A stretch of DNA of 37,731 bases from an uncultured Coriobacteriaceae bacterium (GCA_902779135.1 CACZAR010000013.1:1-37731), one strand, 5' to 3'. Shown: positions 25,367 through 33,697, numbered from the stretch's first letter. Notes: generated by a model from the sequence alone, not told the origin. Made by a program: numbers and translations.

Positions 25367-25375
25367 TCGTAGAGC

Positions 25376-25469
25376 GCGTCAAGGAACCAATTCCCAGACC
25401 GACGAAGAGCGCGAATGGCTTGCCAAGCAGGACTTCTCGAACTCGGCCGAAGACGCCTACACAGGCTAG
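25376..25469 (+). pseudogene. Possible C-terminal gene relic
   Basis: The frame ending TAG 25467-25469 reads GTNSQTDEEREWLAKQDFSN then SAEDAYTG. It looks like genuine protein, not random frame, but has no start codon or ribosome site and follows the cupin stop at once. Either the tail of a lost gene or chance. Confidence 0.3.
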
Positions 25470-25483
25470 CGAAGGAAAGCTCG

Positions 25484-25678
25484 ATGGAATACAGGCTGAT
25501 GAACGACCCGGGCGACCATAAAGCATACGAAGAGGCGCGAAAGCGCGGCGAGGACGTCTACCTCATGAAGCTTGGGAAAGGGCCCCTCGTCATCGCGAAC
25601 ATGCCCGAAGAGCCCAAAGACCGCCATAGACACCCCGACCCTTCAACCTGCGGCTACTACGAAGGAGACGAGGTGTAA
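25484..25678 (+). CDS. Small uncharacterised protein
   Basis: The protein has 64 residues, MEYRLMNDPGDHKAYEEARK at the start and a charged, hydrophilic body with KLGKGPLVIANMPEEPKDR. No domain, membrane segment or signal is seen. GAAGGAAAG lies six bases before ATG 25484. It follows the cupin gene on the same strand. The product resembles no family that I can name. Confidence 0.6.
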   Translation: MEYRLMNDPGDHKAYEEARKRGEDVYLMKLGKGPLVIANMPEEPKDRHRHPDPSTCGYYEGDEV

Positions 25679-25725
25679 GTCCAGGCGGCGATTTTGGGAA
25701 CTCCCGAAATCGCCGCCGTTGCGTT

Positions 25726-26655
25726 TTAGCAGCGACTCTTCCAATCGCCGAGGCCTGCCGCATCGAGCTCGTCATAGGGCACGAAGCGCAGAGCAGCGCT
25801 GTTGATGCAATAGCGCCGACCACCCGCCTCGGCGGGACCGTCGTGGAACATGTGGCCCAGATGGCTGTCGGCACCCGAGCTGCGCACCTCGATGCGGTGC
25901 ATACCGAAACTGCGATCGTCGCGCATCGTTACCGCATCGTCGCTGATGGCACGGCTGAACGCTGGCCAACCGCACCCCGAATCGTACTTGTCGGCCGACG
26001 AAAACAGCGGCTGACCCGTGACGACGTCCACATAGACGCCGCGCTCGAAATGCATGTCGTACTCACCCGTGAACGCGCGCTCGGTGCCCGCGTGCTGCGT
26101 GATGGCGTATTGCTGCAAAGTAAGCTGGCGGCGCAGCTCGGCATCGGTAGGCTTGGGCCACGCTTCCGCCGATGTCTTGGCCGATGTCTCAGCCGGTGTC
26201 TCAGCCGACATCTCAGCCGGCGTCTCAGCCGGCATCGCATCCGCGCCGTCTGCCCCGCCTTTCTCGGTGCGCACATCCGACAAGCTGGCGAAGTTCACAT
26301 GGCAGTAGCCACCCGGGTTCTTGCGCAAATAGATTACTGGTTCGTCCGCCGCATCGACATAGTAAACGCCCGTACGATACTGGCTGCCCACGTCATTGCC
26401 CTGACGGTTGAAGCTCAGCGGATCGATAATTGCGAACAGCTGCTCGACCAGCGTCTTCAAGCTCACGATAGTAGGGTCGTAGGTCACGTGCACCGTCTCG
26501 ACATGACCGGTCGCGCCCGTGCACACTTGCTCGTAGGTCGGGTTGGCAACGCTGCCATTGGCGTAGCCGTTCACGGCGTCGACCACCCCAGGCACGAGCG
26601 AGAAATACTCCTCAGCGCCCCAGAAGCAACCGCCAGCAAGAAAGATTTCCTTCAT
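25726..26655 (-). CDS. msrAB: MsrA-MsrB fusion methionine sulfoxide reductase with an internal MsrA deletion
   Basis: The protein has 309 residues. The MsrA part (1-130) has the catalytic C10 in [17 protein letters not shown] and continues to [20 protein letters not shown], but then jumps to [12 protein letters not shown]. In ordinary MsrA about 35-45 residues lie between, including the NFYxAExYHQ substrate-site motif, which is missing in frame. A low-complexity linker made by six 12-base repeats follows (about 139-162). The MsrB part (about 175-305) has [16 protein letters not shown] and [11 protein letters not shown] with the catalytic cysteine. MsrB repairs Met-R-sulfoxide; the MsrA half is probably crippled. 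GGAGG precedes ATG 26655. Confidence 0.88.
   Translation of the reverse strand: MKEIFLAGGCFWGAEEYFSLVPGVVDAVNGYANGSVANPTYEQVCTGATGHVETVHVTYDPTIVSLKTLVEQLFAIIDPLSFNRQGNDVGSQYRTGVYYVDAADEPVIYLRKNPGGYCHVNFASLSDVRTEKGGADGADAMPAETPAEMSAETPAETSAKTSAEAWPKPTDAELRRQLTLQQYAITQHAGTERAFTGEYDMHFERGVYVDVVTGQPLFSSADKYDSGCGWPAFSRAISDDAVTMRDDRSFGMHRIEVRSSGADSHLGHMFHDGPAEAGGRRYCINSAALRFVPYDELDAAGLGDWKSRC
26168..26239. repeat. 12-base tandem repeat inside the msrAB linker
   Basis: Six units of 12 bases (26168-26179 through 26228-26239), each starting GCC and mostly ending TCTCA. On the coding strand they give the [20 protein letters not shown] linker between the MsrA and MsrB parts. The copy number can vary without breaking the frame. 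Confidence 0.85.
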
Positions 26656-26706
26656 CGCGCAACCTCCAGCAAGAGACGGCATCAGACGCAACGTTTCGCG
26701 CTCGTG

Positions 26707-27027
26707 CTAAGCGTTAGCTGCCGCCTGTAAAGGCTCGATTGATTCAATCAAATCGCGTTCTGAATCAAACGAATCCCAGATGTCGACATTACGCTGCATG
26801 TTCAACCAATACTGCGGCGAGGTACCAAATAGGCGCGCTAGGCGCAACGCCATGCTGGGGCTCAACGCACGCCGCTCACTCACAAGCTCGTTGACCGTCT
26901 GTCGCGACACGCCGATTCTCGACGCCAGCTGCGCCACCGACAGCCCGAAGTCAGGCATAAACTCCTCGCGTAGCATCTCACCTGGATGCGTGGGTCTGCG
27001 CCCGATTGTCATCATGCGATCAGACAT
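26707..27027 (-). CDS. higA: HigA-type antitoxin
   Basis: The protein has 106 residues. It carries the HigA signature RPTHPGEMLREEF followed by a helix-turn-helix (LSVAQLASRIGVSRQTVNELV, then RRALSPSMALRLARLFGTSPQYWLNMQ), the VapI/HigA pattern. It neutralises the toxin encoded upstream and represses the operon by binding its promoter. AGGAGG overlapping the toxin stop leads to ATG 27027; the gap to the toxin gene is 11 bases. As in the classic higBA order, the toxin gene comes first. The C-terminus has an extra IEPLQAAANA stretch. Confidence 0.92.
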   Translation of the reverse strand: MSDRMMTIGRRPTHPGEMLREEFMPDFGLSVAQLASRIGVSRQTVNELVSERRALSPSMALRLARLFGTSPQYWLNMQRNVDIWDSFDSERDLIESIEPLQAAANA

Positions 27028-27038
27028 GTTGGCACCTC

Positions 27039-27320
27039 CTAATGGTAGTCGCAAAACTCGACGTCAAATGCATCTTCATCCTCGAAACGAAAGCAGATGC
27101 GCCACTGATCGTTCACCGAAATCGCCCATTGACCTTCCCTGTTGCCCGTCAGTGCGTGCAGCTTGTTTCCAGGTGGCACTCGAAGGTCCTCGATGCGGTA
27201 TGCACTGTCAATCATGTCGAGCTTGCGCACAGCGCGCTTCGCGACCTCATTTGGAACTCGCTTGGCTTTGCCCGTCGCAAAAAGGGCTTCCGTGGTTTTG
27301 TCGGCGAACGACTTAATCAT
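27039..27320 (-). CDS. higB: HigB-type RelE-family toxin
   Basis: The protein has 93 residues. It has the RelE/HigB fold pattern: MIKSFADKTTEALFATGK at the start, AKRAVRKLDMIDSAYRIEDL, then RVPPGNKLHALTGNREGQW, and WRICFRFEDEDAFDVEFCDYH at the end, where the basic and aromatic residues of the active site (H, R, F-x-D) are in place. Such toxins cut mRNA on the ribosome. It is the first gene of the two-gene higBA unit. Confidence 0.92.
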   Translation of the reverse strand: MIKSFADKTTEALFATGKAKRVPNEVAKRAVRKLDMIDSAYRIEDLRVPPGNKLHALTGNREGQWAISVNDQWRICFRFEDEDAFDVEFCDYH

Positions 27321-27367
27321 GTTGAAGATTGTAACGCGTCACGTGACGTTTTACAACTCGCAATCAG

Positions 27368-27784
27368 TTAACCCGACGCCGCCTTCCGCGCGTCCGCAGC
27401 CTTCGAGGACATCGAGCCGAGCTCAGACTCGTATTCTTGCATCCGCTGGGCGCATGCATCCGCCTTGGCGTCATCACCCGTCGTGCGGTACGCATGCTCG
27501 AGAACCGCCTGCTCGTAATAGAACGCGAGCGCACGGCACTCGGCCACCTCGGTGCTGTAGGTGGTGTGCTTGTCCATGTCTTGCACCGCCGTCTCGTACA
27601 GATCGCCGAACCGGCCAGCCTCGGCCTCGTAGAGGTAATCGCGCGAATCGTAACTGACCGTATGGCCTTGCGACACTTCCCTGATTTGATACGTTGCCGC
27701 CACGAAGATAATGACCACGATAACCGCAACGATTGCCGTGATCACCTTCAGCGGGGATCGGCTGCTTTTCCCAACTTGCGTCAT
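27368..27784 (-). CDS. Membrane-anchored protein, third of a cluster
   Basis: The protein has 138 residues: a short basic N-terminus, one transmembrane helix (about 12-33, KVITAIVAVIVVIIFVAATY) and an external soluble domain that is helical and rich in Ala, Glu and Tyr. Its start overlaps the stop of the upstream zinc-ribbon gene by four bases (ATGA), so it is coupled. The external part resembles the external parts of its two neighbours in composition (DYLYEAEAGRFGDLYE here), which suggests that the three are related. Function unknown. Confidence 0.75.
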   Translation of the reverse strand: MTQVGKSSRSPLKVITAIVAVIVVIIFVAATYQIREVSQGHTVSYDSRDYLYEAEAGRFGDLYETAVQDMDKHTTYSTEVAECRALAFYYEQAVLEHAYRTTGDDAKADACAQRMQEYESELGSMSSKAADARKAASG

Positions 27785-28524
27785 GATGCGATTCCCTCCT
27801 CGATCATCGCGGCCAGCTTTTTCTTGGAGAGATTCGGAATGTCCTCGATGTCTTTATCCGTAAGCCCGAAATACGCCTTGGCGATTGCGGCCGTGCGATT
27901 GCACAGGTCGTCGTAATAGACGCGCTTGTCGGGCGGCAGGTATCGATCGATGTCGTCGGAATACCGATCCTCGAGCGTGTAAATGCGGTTGAGGTCCTCG
28001 GCTATGTACTCGCACGTGTCGCCGATGCGATTCGGCTTGTACCAAAAACTCGAGGAGTCGTTGAGCGCGGCGACGTACCGCATTAGGTCGACGTATGCGT
28101 AAGCGGCCATCTCAAGCCCCTGGTATGGGTTTTCGTAAACAATCCCGATGTCGTTTGCGCTGTAGTACCCGACGAATTTCCCGTAATCGCCCTGCTCGAG
28201 ATAGGAATCCATCACCTGGTAGTCCTCGGCTGCGGTGCGTTCCACGTTCTTCTCGCGGATCGAATAGCCGATGTCCCAGGAGTTCGCCAGCAAGATGACG
28301 CCAGCAACCAACGCCACAAGCAGGATCGACAAAACGACGAGCCAGCTTCCCTGGCGCTGCAGGAAGGACGTCTTCTCCAGGACGCTCTCCTGCGTGCGCT
28401 GGTACTCTTGGCGGTAGCGGGCCATGTCGGACTGGTGCTGGACCGCCATCGTGTTGGGCGTGTTGCAATAGGGGCAGACTGCGTCCTCGATCCCCATTTG
28501 CCCACCGCAGTTCGGACACTTCAT
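27781..28524 (-). CDS. Zinc-ribbon membrane protein, second of a cluster
   Basis: The protein has 247 residues. The N-terminus is a zinc ribbon, MKCPNCGGQMGIEDAVCPYC (CxxC...CxxC), in the cytoplasm. A charged linker leads to one transmembrane helix (about 62-83, WLVVLSILLVALVAGVILLA) and a 160-residue external domain that is helical and acidic (for example YLEQGDYGKFVGYYSAND). GGGAG lies before ATG 28524. It overlaps the next gene by four bases and follows the other zinc-ribbon gene by 13 bases, forming an operon. No function is known for this layout; a role in envelope sensing is inference. Confidence 0.8.
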   Translation of the reverse strand: MKCPNCGGQMGIEDAVCPYCNTPNTMAVQHQSDMARYRQEYQRTQESVLEKTSFLQRQGSWLVVLSILLVALVAGVILLANSWDIGYSIREKNVERTAAEDYQVMDSYLEQGDYGKFVGYYSANDIGIVYENPYQGLEMAAYAYVDLMRYVAALNDSSSFWYKPNRIGDTCEYIAEDLNRIYTLEDRYSDDIDRYLPPDKRVYYDDLCNRTAAIAKAYFGLTDKDIEDIPNLSKKKLAAMIEEGIAS

Positions 28525-28537
28525 GCTTGGATGCTCC

Positions 28538-29368
28538 CTATCGGATCGTTCCGAGCTCACGCAAGCGCGGCTCGAGATTGCGTTTCAACTTGTTGTCGTC
28601 GACGCTGCCCTCGTCATCTAGTACCGATGCAGCAAAAGCGGCAACCTCGTCCTTGTTCATCTGAAGCGTATCCTCGAGGAATTCCCACGCGAAGGCACGG
28701 TACTCGGCAGCCCGCTTTTCTTCCACATCCGTGAGCTGATCGTAAGCGCGTTGCCCGCTTTCGTCGAGTCGAGCGAGCTCGATTGCCAGCGAAACCGTCC
28801 AGACATAGTCGTCGATGTCGCCCTTGCCTTCGTGGAATTCGGACTGGGCGAACTTGATGGTCTCCCAATCGTTGTAAACCTCCAGGTAGTCGACATGCTC
28901 CCACGAGAACAGCGCATCGAAGCCCGGCTCGTCGGTCAAGCTCCAGGCATATTCGCTCAGGGCAGCGTCATCGCCCGCCTCGTACAGGCGGTCGAGCTCT
29001 TGGAAGTGCTGCTGCCTGAAAGATTCGCGCGCTTGATAGCTTTTAACTTCCTGACGCTCATCATGCCGCTCCATGCAGTTGTAGGCGAAGAACATCACGG
29101 CGATCGCGGCAACCACAGCAACGACGATGAGGACGATGCGCTTGGCGTTACTTTGCACGTTGTCGCCGAAATCGTCTTCCGCGTCTTCCGCAAGCTGGTC
29201 GGTCTCGTCCTTCAGGTCGTCGAGCTCGTTCATGTATGCTTTCTCGGCACCAACTGGGTTGAGCGCGCCGCAGTAAGGGCAGCGCGGATCATCGACTGAG
29301 TGAACAGCCCCGCAATTGAAGCATTGGACTTGCCCGTCGGGTATGTATTCGCTGTTGTCGTTTTGCAT
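28538..29368 (-). CDS. Zinc-ribbon membrane protein, first of a cluster
   Basis: The protein has 276 residues with the same plan as its neighbour: an N-terminal zinc ribbon (VQCFNCGAVHSVDDPRCPYC, about 14-33), an acidic linker, one transmembrane helix (about 76-98, RIVLIVVAVVAAIAVMFFAY) and a long external helical domain rich in Glu, Asp and Trp/Tyr (FRQQHFQELDRLYEAGDD and others). The two proteins are probably paralogues. The start at 29368 has only a weak ribosome site. First gene of the three-gene unit on the minus strand. The 503 bases upstream hold repeats but no gene. Confidence 0.8.
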   Translation of the reverse strand: MQNDNSEYIPDGQVQCFNCGAVHSVDDPRCPYCGALNPVGAEKAYMNELDDLKDETDQLAEDAEDDFGDNVQSNAKRIVLIVVAVVAAIAVMFFAYNCMERHDERQEVKSYQARESFRQQHFQELDRLYEAGDDAALSEYAWSLTDEPGFDALFSWEHVDYLEVYNDWETIKFAQSEFHEGKGDIDDYVWTVSLAIELARLDESGQRAYDQLTDVEEKRAAEYRAFAWEFLEDTLQMNKDEVAAFAASVLDDEGSVDDNKLKRNLEPRLRELGTIR

Positions 29369-29871
29369 GTTGCGCTCGATTGGCGTGTTTTCAGGACATC
29401 ACAAGGATACGCCAGCGACGCAGATGTGTCATGCATGCTGCGCGAAGGAAAAGGCGGCCTGTAGCGGGAAGCTGTCCTCTTGTCGCAAGCTTTGTTGTTC
29501 GGGACTAAACCCCGAACAACACAATAGCTGAATCGAGAGAATCGCCCCCATGACACAGGGCTGTTTCACCTGGATCCAACCAAATCGGACGCAAAAACAG
29601 AACGCCAGCCCTTCAAGCGCAGCACTCAACGACTGGCTTGCACGAATTTAAAGTGAAAATGCCAAAAAATCGAGGATATCTGAGGATTTTTCGAGGTGAC
29701 AAATGTTACCGATTTTTTTCGGCATCTCTGAACTGGTCATTCGTTGGTCAAGTATTTCCCAGGGTGCGAAAAATGCCCCCAAATCCTCAGATATCCTCGA
29801 TTTTTTGGCATTTTTACTTAAGAACTGTGCAACAGCAGCCCAAACCGTCCTCGGCACAAGCCAACACCGTT
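29369..29871. other. 503-base gap with a stem-loop and a 195-bp element
   Basis: Between the zinc-ribbon gene and the TIR gene. A perfect 11-bp inverted repeat lies at 29494-29504 and 29512-29522 (TGTTGTTCGGG and complement, 7-base loop), with no T-run. The 195-bp element, copy 2, fills 29638-29832. No gene is supported; short frames across the element are shadows of its sequence. Confidence 0.6.
29638..29832. repeat. 195-bp MITE-like element, copy 2
   Basis: Begins TTGCAC (29638), ends GTGCAA (29832). Arms at 29656-29689 and 29781-29814 are a perfect 34-bp inverted repeat; with one mismatch they extend outward to the ends through TTTAAAGT. It matches copy 1 at 24484-24678 in length and arms and about four fifths of the middle, including the GGTGACAAATGTTACC core. 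It lies 40 bases beyond the end of the TIR gene. Confidence 0.88.
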
Positions 29872-31455
29872 TTACAGAACCGTGTCACCCGTTCCGTCGA
29901 CGTTGATCATATGGTTCTGATGGTCCTCGCCACGATAGAACACGTAGTCGCCAACGATGCAGACGTTATCCACGCTCTCGTCCACCAGCAGGTTCATACC
30001 CGATGAGCCAAGCTGCGCACGATACAGGTGCAGGTCGTTGTTCATCTTCGAGATCACGCCGTGCTCACTGATGGTCGGGTCGGTGAATCCGCCGGGGAAC
30101 ACCGTGAAGCATTCGTTCGTCTCAAGGTTGATGGCGCGCTCCTCGTACTTGTTCATGTCGTAGTACAGGATCCATCCGTCCGTAACGCACAGCTTCTCGG
30201 CCGACGAAGTGGTCAGGATCTTCATGTCGCTGCCGTCGAGGTTTGCGCTGTAGAGCTTGCGCGCGTCTTCGTTGTTCGACCAGTAGATCCTGCCGTTCCA
30301 CAGGTTGAGGTGGTAGGTCTCCTCGAGCTCGTTTTCGCGTTTGACGTCCGTGCCGTCCATGGCCATGCTGTAGAGGCGCAACTTGTCCTCGGCCGACTTG
30401 AAGTAGATGCGCCCATCCGCAATCATCATGTCCTCGGTCGTGCCCATGAAGATGTTCGTCGAATTGCCTCCGTTGGTGTCCATGCTGTAGATGCCCGAGG
30501 CAGTCCGATAGTAAATCACCCCGTCAATCAAGCCGATCTGGCTGCTGGGCTGATCGTTGAGTTTGGTCTTCTCGGAACCGTCAAGGCGCATCTTGTAGAT
30601 GCTCTGCGCATCGTTGCTCTGGTAGTAGATCCACGTGCCGTCGGAAGCAGCGATGCCGCCGTTGAGGTAGTTGCACTGGAGGTTGCCCTCGGTGCCCGAA
30701 TTGGTGGGGTCGTCGATGGTGACGCGCCCGCCTTCCTGATACGTTGCAACTGCCTCGGTCACGCCGCCTGAAGAAGTGGCACTCGTCGCCGACGCACTTT
30801 GCGAGCTGGACGAAGACGCATTCTGGCCGCCGAGGACGACAAACCCCACGATTGCCGCCACGACGAGGAGCGCAATTGCGATGGCAATGGGCACGATAGG
30901 TGCCTTCTTCTGTGCAGCTTGCCCACCGGATGCGCCTTGCTTTCCATAAGCGGGAGTTGCCCCAGGGGCCGACGCCGCACCAGAAGTAGCGGCGTTCTCG
31001 CTCCCCTTCGGCGCAGCCTCCTTAAACTCCTTTTCGCTCGCCAATGGAGCAGAGCCCGAAAGGGTCGCCTGCACGAGCGTCGACAAATCGCCGATGCTCT
31101 TCTCGAGCGGATCGTTCATCGCATCAAGCCAATGCACCACGCCGAGGTAGTACTGCATGCTGCCCGAGGGAAGGGTCTCGGTGAGCTTGAAGGGAATGAT
31201 GGTCAAGCCGTTGCTCACGGCATTGCCGACCTCGCGCAACACTTGGCTCGAAGCATTGGAGAAGTCGGTGAAGATGAGCACCATAATCTTCGCCGACGCA
31301 ATCGCGTCGATGATCGAACCGGCCCAGTCGGACCCGGGCGCGATATCGCGGGGGGCGTACCAACAGCGGACGCCGTCTCCCTCCAGACGCGAGCAAATGG
31401 CATCGGCCACGCTCTTGTCCTTGTGAGAGTAGCTGATAAAGACGTCGTGCGCCAT
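29872..31455 (-). CDS. TIR-domain membrane protein with C-terminal beta-propeller-like repeats
   Basis: The protein has 527 residues. Residues 1-130 are a TIR domain: MAHDVFISYSHKDKSVADAI, a BB-loop region WYAPRDIAPGSDWAGSI, and the candidate NADase glutamate E75 in QVLREVGNA. A low-complexity linker (135-185) and one transmembrane helix (about 187-209) follow, then a Ser-rich stalk and, from about 255 to the end, repeated blades (IYYQSNDAQSIYKMRLDGSE; IYFKSAEDKLRLYSMAMDGT; IYWSNNEDARKLYSANLDGS) typical of DUF5050/propeller sensors. The propeller should lie outside the cell with the TIR inside. GGGGGG lies before ATG 31455. It may signal envelope damage; enzymatic activity is not shown. Confidence 0.88.
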   Translation of the reverse strand: MAHDVFISYSHKDKSVADAICSRLEGDGVRCWYAPRDIAPGSDWAGSIIDAIASAKIMVLIFTDFSNASSQVLREVGNAVSNGLTIIPFKLTETLPSGSMQYYLGVVHWLDAMNDPLEKSIGDLSTLVQATLSGSAPLASEKEFKEAAPKGSENAATSGAASAPGATPAYGKQGASGGQAAQKKAPIVPIAIAIALLVVAAIVGFVVLGGQNASSSSSQSASATSATSSGGVTEAVATYQEGGRVTIDDPTNSGTEGNLQCNYLNGGIAASDGTWIYYQSNDAQSIYKMRLDGSEKTKLNDQPSSQIGLIDGVIYYRTASGIYSMDTNGGNSTNIFMGTTEDMMIADGRIYFKSAEDKLRLYSMAMDGTDVKRENELEETYHLNLWNGRIYWSNNEDARKLYSANLDGSDMKILTTSSAEKLCVTDGWILYYDMNKYEERAINLETNECFTVFPGGFTDPTISEHGVISKMNNDLHLYRAQLGSSGMNLLVDESVDNVCIVGDYVFYRGEDHQNHMINVDGTGDTVL

Positions 31456-31521
31456 TTCGGTCGCCCCCCAACTGGTCTTGATGCCTATTCCAACTGGTTC
31501 CGTTGCTTACAAACTGGTCCC

Positions 31522-31590
31522 GGCGCCTGCTCGAACGAGCCCAGCGCCAACACCAACTAAGCTTGGCGCCTGCTCAAAGTGCTCGGCGCC
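31522..31590. repeat. Two similar GGCGCC hairpins between the lipoprotein and TIR genes
   Basis: 31522-31548 and 31565-31590 share GGCGCCTGCTC and each folds with an outer GGCGC/GCGCC and inner GCTC/GAGC pairs. On the minus strand they follow the lipoprotein stop at 31612. No T-run follows, so termination is not proven. Three copies of AACTGGT are seen at 31468-31520 nearby. Confidence 0.55.
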
Positions 31591-31611
31591 AAACTCCAAA
31601 AAGCCCGAACG

Positions 31612-32460
31612 CTACTGTTTCGTGATCTCGCCCGTGGCTACGTCGTAGATGAACTTGCAATACTCGCCATCAAGGGTGAGCTCGACCTCGACCTTCTGAG
31701 CGCCGCCCTCGGTAGTGGGCGTCAGCATGATGTCCTGGGCATCTTTGTTGCCAACATAAACGTTCCAGACGGCATCGAGGGCCATGCCCGTGGCCTCGTC
31801 GTCGCTGAGCATCTTCGTCCCGTTTTCGGTTGCCGCTGCAGCTGCAGCCTTCGCCTTTTCAATTTCAGCAGCCTGCTTGTCAGCAGCTTCCTTTTCGTTG
31901 GCCGCCGCCTCGACGTCGGAATTGTACTCGGTGATCTTGCCAGTCGCGACATCATAGTCGAGGTCGTAATGCTTGCCATCGAAGTCAAACTCCACGCGCA
32001 CCTTCTGAACGCCGTCGTCCGTGCGAGGCGCGCACTTGACGTTAGTTTCCTTTCCATTTGTCTTGTATGCATTGAGGCAGGCAGTCGTCGCAAGCGTTAT
32101 CGGATCCTTGTCGAGGGGATTCAGCCCCGCTTTCTCAAGAGCCTCCGTCGGCTCGGTCTTGTCGACCACCTCGCCCGTGTAGGCATCGATGGTGTACGAG
32201 AAATCGCCGTACGGGGAGCTGAAGGTCACCACTGCGACCCCATCGTGCACTGCACTGACCGCGACGTCGAATGCCGAATTCTCATCGATGGGGCAAGCGG
32301 CAAATGCGGCGTCGATCATCTGATCGCCAGTCAACTCGGTTTTCTGGGAGGAAGCGGAGCTCGAGCTGGCGCTGCTAGCACCGCCGCCACCGCAGGCTAC
32401 AAGTCCGAGGCTTAACGCAAGTCCAATCGATGCTATCACTGCGATGATTTTGGTGTTCAT
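31612..32460 (-). CDS. PepSY-like lipoprotein
   Basis: The protein has 282 residues. The signal peptide ends in the lipobox GLVAC (C23), followed by GGGG and a Ser-rich stalk, so it is anchored outside the membrane. Three repeated units follow (VAVSAVHDGVAVVTFSSPYG; VKCAPRTDDGVQKVRVEFDF; LTPTTEGGAQKVEVELTLDG), each ending in an aromatic-D-x-A-T/Y-GE/K motif (YDVATGKITEY, YDVATGEITK), which is the PepSY pattern. PepSY domains often inhibit proteases or shield other proteins. AAGGGGGC lies before ATG 32460. It is upstream of the TIR gene on the same strand and might be a partner. Confidence 0.8.
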   Translation of the reverse strand: MNTKIIAVIASIGLALSLGLVACGGGGASSASSSSASSQKTELTGDQMIDAAFAACPIDENSAFDVAVSAVHDGVAVVTFSSPYGDFSYTIDAYTGEVVDKTEPTEALEKAGLNPLDKDPITLATTACLNAYKTNGKETNVKCAPRTDDGVQKVRVEFDFDGKHYDLDYDVATGKITEYNSDVEAAANEKEAADKQAAEIEKAKAAAAAATENGTKMLSDDEATGMALDAVWNVYVGNKDAQDIMLTPTTEGGAQKVEVELTLDGEYCKFIYDVATGEITKQ

Positions 32461-32771
32461 GGTAGAGCCCCCTTTTCCCTCTTCAGATGTTGGGTCCATG
32501 TGGCATGCCGACCGAGTCAAGCAAGCCAACATGCATAGCTGAATTCAGTATAACCCGTATCTTGTGTCATCGATGAGTCAACCTCAAATACTTGTTTGGA
32601 GAGGTCAACGTATGTCCAGATGTCGGGCCAAGAAACAACAGCGTGACATCATGGCCTCATGAGACACCTCGACACCAACCCCGTATAATTGCTTGTAAGT
32701 TTCATTGGCGAAAGTAGTACTGGAAGCTCCTCTCACCGCACTGATTCGGAATCGAGGGAAAGCGAGAAATC
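32461..32771. other. 311-base divergent promoter region
   Basis: Between the lipoprotein gene (minus) and the HExxH gene (plus). It holds the plus-strand promoter at 32661-32689 and an AT-richer stretch near 32535-32560 with TATACT on the minus strand. No gene or strong repeat is seen. Confidence 0.5.
32661..32689 (+). promoter_or_regulatory. Promoter of the HExxH gene
   Basis: GAGACA (32661-32666) and a perfect TATAAT (32684-32689) are 17 bases apart. The 5' leader to ATG 32772 would be about 75 bases. Confidence 0.65.
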
Positions 32772-33653
32772 ATGGCGAGCAAAGAGCCACTCAAAGGAAC
32801 GGATGCGCTGGAAGCATTGGCCCTGCGCTTTCCACAGCTTTACGTGGCGCCAGCCGAAGGAGCGCAAGATGCCCATCGCGCTGCAGCCGGACATGGCATC
32901 GCACCCGAGGGAGCGAGCCTCGATCACTTCGAGGGAAGCCCGCAAGACGAACTGCGCGAAGTCGACACGCCAGCGGGCCCGGTCGAGGTGTTGTTCTTGG
33001 AGCATCGTCGCGATTTCGAGACGTTCCTGCAGATCATCGGCAACAAGTCTGCTCCTGTGCCCATCGCACGCACGGTGGGCGCCATCACATACAGGGGCTT
33101 GGCCGACTGGGGCAAAGTGGCAGCTGCGCACGCCGCATACCTGGCATCAGGCGGCGACGATTGGAACAGCGAATTCATGCGCTTGGCGAAGGAGCCGGGT
33201 GCGTTCCGCAGCGAGATCATAATCATCTCCGAAGGACCTTACAGCAACGTTGCCGCAGAGGACACGTCGTACTCGGCTGATGAGTGGTTGCACATCTCGC
33301 ACGAGATCCGGCTGCACCACGAATGCGCGCACGTCGTGTGCCGTCGCACGATGCCCGACGACGTGCTGCCCGTGTGGGACGAAGTGACTGCCGACGTGGT
33401 GGGCTTGCTGGCCGCCATCGGGCACTACGATGCCGCGCTGGCCACACGCTTTTTGGGCGTTGGCGAAAGCGGCTTCACCGGCGGACGCCTCGCGGAGTAT
33501 CTGGATGAAGAGCAAACTGCCCGCATCGATGAAATCGCCGCCGAAGTGCACGCTGCTTGCGTTCGCATCGAGGAGATGAGCGGCCCTGCCGAGGCTGCCG
33601 ACCCGTTCGCATTCTTGCTCGACCTCAAACGCGAGCCCCTGATTTCGTATTAA
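32772..33653 (+). CDS. Uncharacterised protein with an HExxH zinc-protease-like motif
   Basis: The protein has 293 residues, soluble, without signal peptide. Residues 183-187 are HECAH in the helix LHHECAHVVCRR, the classic zinc-metallopeptidase motif, and E204 in WDEVTADVVGLLAA lies 17 residues later, at a fitting distance for the third ligand of a gluzincin-type enzyme. The rest of the protein matches no family that I can name; the first 90 residues contain DTPAGPVEVLFLEHRRDFET. The promoter is clear and GGGAAAGCGAG precedes ATG 32772. It lies divergent from, and close to, a double-glycine leader peptide gene, so peptide processing is a possible role. A protease activity is inference. Confidence 0.75.
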   Translation: MASKEPLKGTDALEALALRFPQLYVAPAEGAQDAHRAAAGHGIAPEGASLDHFEGSPQDELREVDTPAGPVEVLFLEHRRDFETFLQIIGNKSAPVPIARTVGAITYRGLADWGKVAAAHAAYLASGGDDWNSEFMRLAKEPGAFRSEIIIISEGPYSNVAAEDTSYSADEWLHISHEIRLHHECAHVVCRRTMPDDVLPVWDEVTADVVGLLAAIGHYDAALATRFLGVGESGFTGGRLAEYLDEEQTARIDEIAAEVHAACVRIEEMSGPAEAADPFAFLLDLKREPLISY

Positions 33654-33697
33654 GCGAAGGCGTGCGAGCGCTCGGCTCGATCGAATTCGCAAAAGGA

